Source of the DNA: an uncultured Bryobacterales bacterium
GTDB lineage: Bacteria; Acidobacteriota; Terriglobia; Bryobacterales; UBA6623
DNA length: 5,769 nucleotides
Direction: 5' to 3'
Assembly (NCBI GenBank): GCA_946887065.1
Contig: CAMPKL010000267.1
Span: 1-5,769, forward strand
The notes under the pieces: generated by a model
What the model saw: the letters and a program-made list of their open reading frames with translations, nothing else
Told to the model about the DNA's origin: nothing
Databases searched by the model: none
Program-made: the position numbers and the translations under genes
Shown here: one piece after another, positions 1 to 5,769 of the stretch
How the letters are laid out: every line of letters begins with the position of its first letter
How positions within the stretch are numbered: position 1 is the first letter of the stretch

Positions 1-141
1 GTTCACGGCAAGGGTCTGGAGCCCGAGAACGCGGTGGCTCCGGCTGAGCTTCGCAAGTGGCGCGACCCCGAACAGATGGACCAGGCCGACAGGGAAGACC
101 CGTTCCTTACCAAGGCGCTGAGCGTCCTGGCGGCCGGTTAG
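1..141 (+). CDS. C-terminal tail of a probable S41-family (CtpA-like) peptidase, 5' truncated by window edge
   Basis: Frame 1 is open from the first base to a TAG at 139-141 and gives 46 residues beginning VHGKGLEPENAV and ending DPFLTKALSVLAAG. In S41 C-terminal processing peptidases the end of the protein usually reads like G-K/R-G-(I/L)-x-P-D-x-x-V, then a charged linker, then D-P-x-L-x-x-A-L-x-x-L. Both halves of that pattern are visible here (GKGLEPENAV and DPFLTKAL). The catalytic Ser/Lys region would lie upstream, outside the window, so the family call is an inference from the tail alone. The gene converges on the minus-strand gene that ends at 138, and the two stop codons overlap by two bases. 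Another exported hydrolase with a similar tail cannot be excluded. Confidence 0.5.
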   Translation, partial: VHGKGLEPENAVAPAELRKWRDPEQMDQADREDPFLTKALSVLAAG

Positions 142-725
142 TCGGGTTGCCGCGCGAGCTGTCGCGCGGTAGTTACCGCAGCTTCCAGGTCCTCCGCGAC
201 TCCGTGGGCGACATCCGCGGCCGCGCCCCGAAATTTCGCCCCGCTGCTCTCTCTGGCAGCGGCCCAGACTACCTCTCCGTTGTTCAGCACGATCCGCACG
301 GCCGCCAGGGCCTCGTGTTTGCGCTCTCGGCGGTTGGTGTCTTCGTTATCGCCGACGCCGAAGGACGCGGACCCGTAGTTCGATTCTCCGCTCTCGCGTT
401 GACTTGAGGATGCCGCTGCGCGGACGTTGATGCCCGAGCTGTAGCGCTCGTAGTCGGTGTAAATCAGATCCTCCGCCGAACCGCGCACGTAAGCGTCGGC
501 GCTCGCGGCGTCTTCCACTAGAACGAACAGTCCTCGCGAATGAATCGCCGCAACGAGCAGGTCGCGGATGGCATGGGCGCCCTCGCCGGCGAGTTCTTCC
601 ACGTAGAGCCGGTGGACGCCGGCCAGCTTCTTGAGCTGTTGGTCGGTCAGCGACCTAGGCGCCTCCGCGGCGGAAGCCGCTCCGGTCGCCGACACGAACA
701 GCGCGATTAGCCAAATTGGTTTCAT
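138..725 (-). CDS. Small exported protein with CsgG/TolB-N-like alpha/beta fold, uncharacterised
   Basis: This 195-residue protein has a clear Sec signal peptide, MKPIWLIALFVSATGAASA, with likely cleavage after ASA (residue 19). There is no lipobox Cys. Residues 35-90 (AGVHRLYVEEL, then IRDLLVAAIHSRGLFVLVED, then ADAYVRGSAEDL) follow the strand-helix-strand pattern of periplasmic CsgG/TolB-N-type domains: a conserved protein term, an r..l...L...g.F.vve helix-strand, then an 'ad.yv.G' strand. Residues 104-133 form a Ser/Gly/Asn/Glu-rich linker. Residues 136-165 (KHEALAAVRIVLNNGEVVWAAARES) look like the 'a.vrlv...G.vvWs...' strand pair of the same group. The C-terminus is helical and charged. 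It is the second gene of a two-gene minus-strand operon, and its ATG overlaps the upstream stop (ATGA, 722-725), which suggests translational coupling. I recall similar proteins from Acidobacteria but no known function; a role in the periplasm or outer-membrane maintenance is only inferred. Confidence 0.85.
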   Translation of the reverse strand: MKPIWLIALFVSATGAASAAEAPRSLTDQQLKKLAGVHRLYVEELAGEGAHAIRDLLVAAIHSRGLFVLVEDAASADAYVRGSAEDLIYTDYERYSSGINVRAAASSSQRESGESNYGSASFGVGDNEDTNRRERKHEALAAVRIVLNNGEVVWAAARESSGAKFRGAAADVAHGVAEDLEAAVTTARQLARQPD

Positions 726-1198
726 ATGCCGCCTGCCTTGCGGGCTTCCTCGTCTTCGTACTCGATGCTCAGCCCCGTGCGCGCTTCCAGCGCGGCGAGA
801 GTGGTGCGAACAATCTTCTTGCCCAACTCAAAGACCGCCGCCTGCGATGCGCCGCGCGGATCCACGAAATGAACTGTAAGGAAATGCCGGCGCTTTTTGG
901 AAAGCAGAAACAACGGCGACACAACGATGGCCAGACCCAGCCTACGCCCGGCGTTTTGACCGTACTCGATGCCTCGAATGGAACTGTAGGCGACTTCGAG
1001 ATCGCCGGAACCGGCGTTGAAGACGAGATGATCCGCGGACTCAAGAGACAACTCTCCATTCTGAGAGACCTCAAGCTGGGTGATCGTGCCGCCTCGATAA
1101 GCCGCCTTCCGAGCAGGGACTCCGGCCTGCAAGGGCGACGAAACGGCGTTCGTCGAGATGGAGAAGGCGAGGAGGCGAAGTATGGCCCTACGGGTCAT
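722..1198 (-). CDS. Small exported or membrane-associated PH/GRAM-like protein, uncharacterised
   Basis: This 158-residue protein starts at the ATG at 1198-1196. The N-terminus MTRRAILRLLAFSISTNAVSSPLQAG reads as a signal peptide, with possible cleavage after LQA (residue 25). TRRAIL resembles a twin-arginine motif. From residue 36 it is strand-rich: GGTITQLEVSQNGELSLES, LVFNAG, then DLEVAYSSIRGIEYGQ. After a short hydrophobic stretch at 88-99 (LGLAIVVSPLFL) and a basic SKKRRH patch comes FLTVHFVDPRGASQAAVFELGK, followed by a helix, VRTTLAALEARTG. A beta-rich core closed by a C-terminal helix is the arrangement of PH/GRAM-like domains, so that fold is an inference, not a proven match. The C-terminal YEDEEARKAG is strongly charged. 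It is the first gene of the operon, with the 195-aa gene following through a 4-base overlap. No strong Shine-Dalgarno is seen, only GAGATA about 10 bases upstream. The function is unknown. Confidence 0.82.
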   Translation of the reverse strand: MTRRAILRLLAFSISTNAVSSPLQAGVPARKAAYRGGTITQLEVSQNGELSLESADHLVFNAGSGDLEVAYSSIRGIEYGQNAGRRLGLAIVVSPLFLLSKKRRHFLTVHFVDPRGASQAAVFELGKKIVRTTLAALEARTGLSIEYEDEEARKAGGI

Positions 1199-1217
1199 CT
1201 TTCGCGTATCTCGCAGG

Positions 1218-1240
1218 ACTAGGATGCCTCATAGGCTAGT
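1218..1240. repeat. Short imperfect dyad in the divergent intergenic region
   Basis: ACTAG at 1218-1222 is the exact inverse complement of CTAGT at 1236-1240. Inside it, GCCT (1226-1229) and AGGC (1233-1236) form a second small dyad around CAT. The element lies in the leader of the minus-strand 158-aa gene and about 25 bases upstream of the plus-strand -10 box. It could be an operator or an mRNA hairpin, but arms this short can arise by chance. Confidence 0.3.
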
Positions 1241-1264
1241 GGAAATCAAGCTGCTTTACTGGGT

Positions 1265-1270
1265 TACAAT
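1265..1270 (+). promoter_or_regulatory. Putative -10 box (TACAAT) for the TIGR03437 gene
   Basis: TACAAT differs from the TATAAT consensus at one base and stands out in this GC-rich sequence. It lies 46 bases before the ATG at 1317, giving an expected transcription start near 1277 and a leader of about 40 bases. No convincing -35 hexamer is present at 16-18 bases spacing (the region reads GGAAATCA). The 118-bp region 1199-1316 separates divergent genes, so it should also hold the promoter of the minus-strand operon, but I cannot see a convincing one there. Confidence 0.45.
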
Positions 1271-1316
1271 CGTACAGCCCCGTTCGCGCCTGCTTTCCAA
1301 CATCAGAGTTAAATCT

Positions 1317-3098
1317 ATGACTCGTTTCATGATTCGCGTCTCCATGCTCGCGCTCATCGCGCTGTGCCTGGGGGCTTCCTTGTCCGCGGCGCCGAAGCTG
1401 CGGTTGCGCATGCCCGGCTCGCTCCCTTCGGAGAACCCGTTTGACCGGCCGGTTTGGGTTGCATCGGGCACGAACGGCCCCACCGATCTCGCCTTCCACG
1501 CCTACAACGGCGGCGACGGCGCACTCGACGTGCAGGTCAGCGGATCTGCTCCCTGGCTGACTCCGCAAGTCGACGCCGCTGGGCCTTGTCCCTTTGACGG
1601 CTCACAAAGCTGCCGCAGGGTCCGTGTTTTATTCGCGACAGGCGCGCTCGCCGACGGCACTTACGAAGGCAAGGTGACGGTCAGGGCGACGGCCGCCATC
1701 GATGCGCCCCAGACCGTGGCTGTGAAGGTTTACGTCGGCGGCAACGTGCCGTCCGAGATTCACCTCTACGTTCCGCCCACGGCGGGGGCCAGTGACGCCA
1801 TCATTTTCAACACGCCGGGCAAGACCGGAATGTCGCCCACCAGCGTCGTCCCGGCAGGAAGCTTTCTCAGCGTTTCGGACAACCACGGCGGTTCCTTTAG
1901 GAACGTTTACGATCACCGGATCGCGGGGACATATCAGAGCGGCGGGGCCGGCAATAAGCCTGGCACGGTCACCGTCAGCGGTTCCTCGTTCGACGCCGAT
2001 AACGGGGCGATTCCCGTTACGCTGCACGTAACCGCAAGTCCGATCGGCGTCTTGAGTCAACAGCAGGTCACCATCAATGCCGCCGAGGGGCTGGACCCGG
2101 TCGACGCCGTCGTTGCCGTCTCCAACCGCGGCTCCGGCACGCTGGCTGTTTCCGGAGTGACGGCTGCAGCGGACGACGCCGGCACTTGGCTCTCCACGAC
2201 GGTTTTGGGCGATAACGCCTATGGCATTCATGCGGCCGTCGGCGGTCTGGCGGCAGGCCTTTATCAAGGAACCGTCACCATCAATTCCAACGCCGCCAAT
2301 TCGCCGCATGTCGTACGTGTCGCTCTGCTGGTCGAGACGCGTTCCGGCCCGATCTCGTTCTATCGGGGCGCAGTCAACGGAGCCAATTTCGAAGCGTCTC
2401 GTCCGCTCTCGCCTGGCGTGATCGGCAGCGTCTTCGGCACGCAGATGTCCGATGCCGTCGCGGGCGCCGCGACCGTTCCATTGCCGAAGGAGATGGAGGG
2501 CGCCAAGGTGCTGATTGACGGCATCGAGGCGCCGTTGTTCTTCGTGTCCTATGGGCAGGTGAACTTTCAGGTGCCGTACGAAGTCGCGCCGGGCGAACGC
2601 ACTCTGCGCGTTACTCGCGGCGGTCAGGCGGGCAACGAAATCTCCATCCAGGTGGCGTCGTTGTCGGCGGGAATTTTCCGTCTGGGTATCGGCGAATACG
2701 GCGCCATCCGGAATGCGTCGAAAAACAACTTCCCGTTCCCTGCATCGTTCCAACAGCAGTACGGCATTCCCGCCAGTCCAGCTCTGCCGGGCGACGTGTT
2801 GGAGATCTACGCCACGGGTCTGGGTCCGCTGAGCCGCACGGTCGTCAGCGGCGCCGGCGCTCCGAATGCCGAGCCGCTGGCGCGCGCACTAACGGACATC
2901 AAGGTGCTTTTCAGCAATCCGAATCCGAATGTCTTCGGCAGAACTCCGCAGTTCATTGGCCTGAGTCCGAACTTTGTCGGACTGTTCCAGGTCAATGTCG
3001 AGGTTCCGATCAGCGCGTCGCCCAACGCCAGGACACCGATCTTTCTCGACGTTCCCGCCGTCGGCCTGAGCAATCGGGTCGAGATCGCGGTCGAGTAA
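1317..3098 (+). CDS. Secreted multidomain protein with BACON/Ig-like repeats and a C-terminal Solibacter-type TIGR03437 domain
   Basis: This is a 593-residue exported protein. The chosen ATG at 1317 places a Sec signal at the N-terminus (MIRVSMLALIALCLGASLSA, cleavage near residue 24); AGAG at 1305-1308 may serve as a weak ribosome site, and the ATG at 1329 is an alternative start. Residues about 45-140 and 247-340 are BACON/Ig-like beta repeats: each has a 'W-L' strand (PWLTP, TWLST) and ends in 'gLa.G.Y.G.VTv......a..V.V.v.V'. Residues 145-238 appear to be a degenerate third copy. Residues about 350-592 match the TIGR03437 layout: VNGANFEAS, LSPGVIGSVFGTQM, PLPKEMEGAKVLIDGIEAPL, then YGQVNFQVP, PGDVLEIYATGLGPLS, GLSPNFVGLFQVNVEVP and GLSNRVEIAV. 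Its biochemical role is unknown; secretion and carbohydrate or surface binding are inferences from family context. Cys91 and Cys99 could form a disulfide in the first repeat. No enzyme motif is seen. Confidence 0.92.
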   Translation: MTRFMIRVSMLALIALCLGASLSAAPKLRLRMPGSLPSENPFDRPVWVASGTNGPTDLAFHAYNGGDGALDVQVSGSAPWLTPQVDAAGPCPFDGSQSCRRVRVLFATGALADGTYEGKVTVRATAAIDAPQTVAVKVYVGGNVPSEIHLYVPPTAGASDAIIFNTPGKTGMSPTSVVPAGSFLSVSDNHGGSFRNVYDHRIAGTYQSGGAGNKPGTVTVSGSSFDADNGAIPVTLHVTASPIGVLSQQQVTINAAEGLDPVDAVVAVSNRGSGTLAVSGVTAAADDAGTWLSTTVLGDNAYGIHAAVGGLAAGLYQGTVTINSNAANSPHVVRVALLVETRSGPISFYRGAVNGANFEASRPLSPGVIGSVFGTQMSDAVAGAATVPLPKEMEGAKVLIDGIEAPLFFVSYGQVNFQVPYEVAPGERTLRVTRGGQAGNEISIQVASLSAGIFRLGIGEYGAIRNASKNNFPFPASFQQQYGIPASPALPGDVLEIYATGLGPLSRTVVSGAGAPNAEPLARALTDIKVLFSNPNPNVFGRTPQFIGLSPNFVGLFQVNVEVPISASPNARTPIFLDVPAVGLSNRVEIAVE

Positions 3099-3115
3099 GG
3101 CGAGGGACGCCTTCA

Positions 3116-3161
3116 TTTGGCCGCGGACCTTGCCTGCCCGCTCAAAAGGTCCGCGGCCAAA
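3116..3161. repeat. Perfect 16-bp inverted repeat with 14-nt loop between the TIGR03437 gene and sppA
   Basis: TTTGGCCGCGGACCTT (3116-3131) is the exact inverse complement of AAGGTCCGCGGCCAAA (3146-3161), separated by 14 bases. It begins 18 bases after the stop of the upstream gene and ends 6 bases before the TATAAT box of sppA, so its right arm occupies the -35/spacer zone. It could end upstream transcription as an RNA hairpin. However, no T-run follows either arm: the sequence after the stem is CGCCGC on the plus strand, so it is not a classical intrinsic terminator. A dyad operator for a dimeric regulator is the alternative reading. Confidence 0.75.
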
Positions 3162-3167
3162 CGCCGC

Positions 3168-3173
3168 TATAAT
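3168..3173 (+). promoter_or_regulatory. Consensus -10 box (TATAAT) of the sppA promoter
   Basis: A perfect TATAAT lies 41 bases before the sppA ATG at 3215, so transcription should begin near 3180 with a leader of about 35 bases. The -35 position (about 3145-3150, AAAGGT) does not resemble TTGACA and falls in the loop and right arm of the inverted repeat. The box helps choose the start codon: a GTG at 3176 would lie at or before the transcription start. Confidence 0.6.
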
Positions 3174-3214
3174 GCGTGTGGCGTCCGTGGCTGCTCGGGC
3201 CGACGTCTGAAACC

Positions 3215-4954
3215 ATGCCCAAATTTTTGCTCGGCGTACTTAGCGGGATTCTCCTCGTCTTCTTCTTGGTCGGCGCAGTTATCGTGCTGCTGGTGGTGGC
3301 TTCGGGTTCTTCGGCCCCGAGAATTGCGAACGATTCGGTCCTGGAGATTTACTTGTCCGGAGAACTGCCGGAACATGTCTCGGAAGACGTCTCGTTCACG
3401 TCCTTGCAAGGCCGCGCGCCGGTTACTTTGTTGACCGTGCTGAAGGCCATTCAGCAGGCGGCGCAGGACGACCGTATCTCTGCCTTGGAGATCGAGCTAA
3501 ACGGTCTGCAGGTGGGATGGGCCAAGGCTCAAGAAGTGCGTTGGGCGATCGAAAAATTTCGCGAGAGCGGTAAGCCCGTTTATGCCTACTTGGTCAACGC
3601 GGGGACGATCGATTACTACGTGGCCAGCGCCGCCGACGACTTGCGCTCGCCCCCTGAAAGCATATTGGACGTGAAGGGCTTGCGGGCCGAGGTGGCCTTT
3701 TACAAGGATCTCTTCGATAAATTGGGCGTCAACGTCGAGATGGAGCGCATCGGCAAGTTCAAGAGCGCTGCCGAGCCCTACTCGCGGACCAGCATGTCGG
3801 ATGAGTTTCGCCAAGTTCTTGATGCGATGCTCGACGAGTACATGAAGCAGTTTCTGGACGGAACGGCTCCAGGCCGCAATAAGACGAATGAGGAACTGCG
3901 CGCGCTTTTGGACGAGGGCCCGTTTCTGCCTGGCCAAGCCGTTGAGGCCGGCCTGATCGACGGCGTCACCTACCCCGACGAACAAGATGAATTGATCCGC
4001 AACGCGCTGGTCGTCGACGAATTGAACAAAGTGACCTTGGACGATTACGCGCGGTCCGGCGCGGTGGACTTGGCGCAGTCTCCCTCCAATCGCATTGCCG
4101 TTCTCTACGGCGTCGGCTCCATCCTCAGGAGCAGCGGCGGCCTGTTCGGCGGAGACGCCGTATTGGCCTCGGACGATTTCAACGAAACCGTACGCCGGTT
4201 GCGGGACGACGAGTCGATTGACGCGGTCGTTCTGCGAATCGATTCGCCGGGCGGAGACGCAATCGCCTCGGACGACATGTGGCGCGAGTTGAATTTACTG
4301 GCGAGCGAGAAGCCGATCGTCGTCTCGATGTCCGACGTGGCCGCCTCGGGCGGCTATTACATGGCGATGATCAACGATGCGCCGGTCTTGGCATATCCCG
4401 GTACGGTCACTGGTTCGATCGGCGTTTTCTTTGGGAAGGTGAACCTGCGGGGGCTCTACGACAAGATCGGCCTCAAGAAGGAAATTTTGACTCGCGGCCG
4501 TTTTGCGGCCATCGACAGCGACTATCTTCCGCTGAGCGAGGCTGAGCGCGGCAAACTGCGCGAGGGCATCGAGCATATTTATCACGGCTTCGTCACCAAA
4601 GTGGCCGACGCGCGCGGCGTGGAGTATGACGCCATACACGAAGTGGCTCAAGGCCATGTTTGGCTGGGCGCGCAAGCCATGGAGAATGGGCTGATCGATG
4701 AGCTCGGCGGCTTTGAGCGCGCGATCGCCTTGGCCAAGGAACGCGCCGGGATCGAGGAAGACGAGGACGTCAGCCTGGTAATCTATCCGGCCACGAAGAA
4801 TCTTCTCCAAGTCCTCTTTGAAGACGAATCGTTCCCGCAGGCCAAGCTTTCTTTCGAAGGCTTCGATCTATTAAAGGCCGCGGACCCCAATCTTCCCGCG
4901 CTGCTCGAGGGCGGGATGTTGGCCGTAACGCCTTACGCTTTCAGCATCCGCTAG
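3215..4954 (+). CDS. sppA: Signal peptide peptidase SppA, 67K type (family S49)
   Basis: This 579-residue membrane-anchored serine protease belongs to family S49. It degrades signal peptides left in the membrane after secretion and has its active site on the periplasmic side. One N-terminal transmembrane segment (residues about 4-29, from KFLLGVLSG to LLVVASG) is followed by two tandem S49 domains, at about 72-255 and 292-512. In the E. coli enzyme the general-base Lys209 comes from the first domain and the nucleophile Ser409 from the second. Here the equivalents are Lys183 in RIGKFKSAAEPYSR and Ser378 in SDVAASGGYYMA. DSPGG (343-347) and GTVTGSIGVFFGK are further S49 signatures, so the enzyme looks intact. 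Its length is slightly below the 618 residues of E. coli SppA. The ATG at 3215 is preferred over an in-frame GTG at 3176 because the consensus -10 ends at 3173. No strong ribosome site is visible. It converges on the propeller gene with a 42-base gap. Confidence 0.95.
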   Translation: MPKFLLGVLSGILLVFFLVGAVIVLLVVASGSSAPRIANDSVLEIYLSGELPEHVSEDVSFTSLQGRAPVTLLTVLKAIQQAAQDDRISALEIELNGLQVGWAKAQEVRWAIEKFRESGKPVYAYLVNAGTIDYYVASAADDLRSPPESILDVKGLRAEVAFYKDLFDKLGVNVEMERIGKFKSAAEPYSRTSMSDEFRQVLDAMLDEYMKQFLDGTAPGRNKTNEELRALLDEGPFLPGQAVEAGLIDGVTYPDEQDELIRNALVVDELNKVTLDDYARSGAVDLAQSPSNRIAVLYGVGSILRSSGGLFGGDAVLASDDFNETVRRLRDDESIDAVVLRIDSPGGDAIASDDMWRELNLLASEKPIVVSMSDVAASGGYYMAMINDAPVLAYPGTVTGSIGVFFGKVNLRGLYDKIGLKKEILTRGRFAAIDSDYLPLSEAERGKLREGIEHIYHGFVTKVADARGVEYDAIHEVAQGHVWLGAQAMENGLIDELGGFERAIALAKERAGIEEDEDVSLVIYPATKNLLQVLFEDESFPQAKLSFEGFDLLKAADPNLPALLEGGMLAVTPYAFSIR

Positions 4955-4957
4955 GCG

Positions 4958-4974
4958 GGCGGCGAATAGCCGCC
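4958..4974. terminator. Possible short hairpin between convergent genes
   Basis: GGCGGC (4958-4963) pairs with GCCGCC (4969-4974) around GAATA, three bases after the sppA stop and 22 bases before the end of the convergent propeller gene. The stem is strong for its length and the position suits a shared terminator. No T-run follows on either strand, so the call is weak. Confidence 0.25.
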
Positions 4975-4996
4975 GAGGTCCATCACGGAGCCTGCA

Positions 4997-5769
4997 TTAT
5001 GGTTCAAGCACGAGCATTGGGTCGGGACCCGCGCCGTCTTTGACTTGGATCGTGTTCGTAATGGAGCGCTCCGGAATCGACAGCATGTAGCAAGTGTGCT
5101 GGTCCTGCGCGCAGGACAAAGCGGTCTCGCGGTCGTCAGTCAACTCAAGGGAGACCATGGGGCCGACGGCGGCGACCCGGCCGATCTCCTCCATGGATGC
5201 GACGTTTGCAAATCCAACGGCTTGACCGCCGAAAAGCGCGTAGGCGAGCGTCGTGCCGTCCGAATTAACGCCGCAGCGCACCGGTTCGCCGGGCGTGGCG
5301 ATTTCGCCGAGAATACTCCAGTCGGCCGTGTCGATGGCCACGATCTTATCGGCATCGCGGTGCACGACGTAGAGCGTGGAATAATCGGGCGAGAGGCAAG
5401 AGCCTTCTGGGCGGTCGCCGGTTTCGAGCAACTCCCGCTCGCCTGTCTCGATGTCGATCCGCGCAACGGTGCGGGAGCGCGCGTTCGACACATAGGCCTG
5501 CGTCGAGTCTTCGCTGCAATGGACGATGTGCGGCGTCTCGCCGCCGGTATCGAAGGTCCGCACGATCTTCTGCTGCGCGGCGTCGATCACCAGCAATTGA
5601 TCCGGCGCTTCACTGGTGGCCAGCAACGTTCCGTCGGGGCAAAGCCCGATGCCGTGCGGCCGTCGCCACTGGCCCAGGTCGACTTCGCCGACTTTCTTGC
5701 GTCCAGGCACGTCGATGATCGAAATCTTGTTGCCGCCTTCGCCGGCGAACTCAATCTGCATGACGCCGT
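4997..5769 (-). CDS. YncE/YVTN-type beta-propeller protein, 5' end beyond window
   Basis: The frame ends with TAA at 4999-4997 and stays open to the window edge (GGC and GTC codons precede the ATG at 5761). At least 256 residues are therefore present, and the true start is probably outside, because no signal peptide and no ribosome site precede that ATG. Counting from that Met, the protein is a chain of roughly 41-residue blades of the YVTN type: ISIIDVPGRKKVGEVDLG, then HGIGLCPDGTLLATS, LLVIDAAQQKIVRTF, AYVSNARSRTVARIDIETGE, STLYVVHRDADKIVAIDTADWSILGEI, and further weaker repeats. The ending GAGPDPMLVLEP is typical of the final blade in YncE-like proteins. Members are often exported and proposed to act in binding or redox-related roles, but no substrate can be assigned here. 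Four consecutive blades carry a Cys near the inner strand (41, 82, 122, 163). It converges with sppA. Confidence 0.87.
   Translation of the reverse strand, partial: GVMQIEFAGEGGNKISIIDVPGRKKVGEVDLGQWRRPHGIGLCPDGTLLATSEAPDQLLVIDAAQQKIVRTFDTGGETPHIVHCSEDSTQAYVSNARSRTVARIDIETGERELLETGDRPEGSCLSPDYSTLYVVHRDADKIVAIDTADWSILGEIATPGEPVRCGVNSDGTTLAYALFGGQAVGFANVASMEEIGRVAAVGPMVSLELTDDRETALSCAQDQHTCYMLSIPERSITNTIQVKDGAGPDPMLVLEP

Noticed and set aside
57..407. 116-codon plus-strand frame
   Set aside because: It overlaps the peptidase tail and the 195-aa gene out of frame, and its composition is that of a shadow frame; the minus-strand gene has a signal peptide and a coherent fold pattern.
716..1222. 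168-codon plus-strand frame
   Set aside because: It is antisense to the 158-aa exported protein gene, which has the better protein pattern and an ATGA overlap with its neighbour.
1158..1316. 53-codon N-terminal extension of the TIGR03437 gene
   Set aside because: It would bury the signal peptide behind a basic segment, overlap the start of the divergent gene and contain the TACAAT promoter box. The ATG at 1317 fits better.
1629..2753. Open frame of 374 codons on the minus strand
   Set aside because: It lies entirely opposite the TIGR03437 gene, is very rich in Arg, Gly and Asp with no domain-like pattern, and is the usual antisense shadow of a GC-rich gene.
3497..4810. Minus-strand frames of 162 (3497-3985) and 171 (4295-4810) codons
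   Set aside because: Both are fully opposite the well-supported sppA gene and show no recognisable motif.
4876..4886. Second copy of GGCCGCGGACC, identical to part of the inverted repeat at 3119-3129
   Set aside because: It lies within sppA codons, has no inverted partner nearby, and an 11-base GC-rich match can occur by chance.
1..5769. Search for mobile elements, CRISPR arrays, tRNA or rRNA genes, toxin-antitoxin or defence genes
   Set aside because: No transposase or integrase motif, no spaced direct repeats, no RNA gene structure and no small toxin-like pair was seen.

Overview
The window most likely comes from an Acidobacteriota genome of the Solibacteres/Bryobacterales type. The strongest evidence is the 593-residue exported protein at 1317-3098. 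Its C-terminal half has the layout of the 'Soli_cterm' domain (TIGR03437), a paralogous family described from Solibacter usitatus. The high GC content, the style of the two small exported proteins and the 67K-type SppA are compatible with this. No tool or database was used, so family names rest on recognised motifs.

Layout, left to right. Positions 1-141 (+) hold the last 46 codons of a gene, probably an S41 (C-terminal processing) peptidase. Its stop codon overlaps the stop of a convergent two-gene operon on the minus strand. That operon reads 1198->722 (158 aa, possible Tat signal, PH-like) and then 725->138 (195 aa, Sec signal, CsgG/TolB-like fold), joined by an ATGA overlap. A 118-bp divergent intergenic region (1199-1316) carries a good -10 box for the plus-strand gene and a small dyad. 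The 593-aa TIGR03437 protein follows. Between it and sppA (3215-4954, +) lies a perfect 16-bp inverted repeat next to a consensus TATAAT. The window ends with a convergent, 5'-truncated YncE/YVTN-type beta-propeller gene (4997 to beyond 5769, -).

All six genes, as far as they can be read, look housekeeping or envelope-related: two proteases (one inferred), two small exported proteins, a secreted multidomain beta protein and a propeller protein. Apart from the two-gene operon there is no sign of a shared pathway. I see no mobile element, CRISPR array, RNA gene, toxin-antitoxin pair or defence gene. No stretch above 300 bases lacks a gene.

I did not find a clear new biological system. The points most worth following up are the uncharacterised exported two-gene operon (138-1198) and the long perfect inverted repeat at the sppA promoter (3116-3161).
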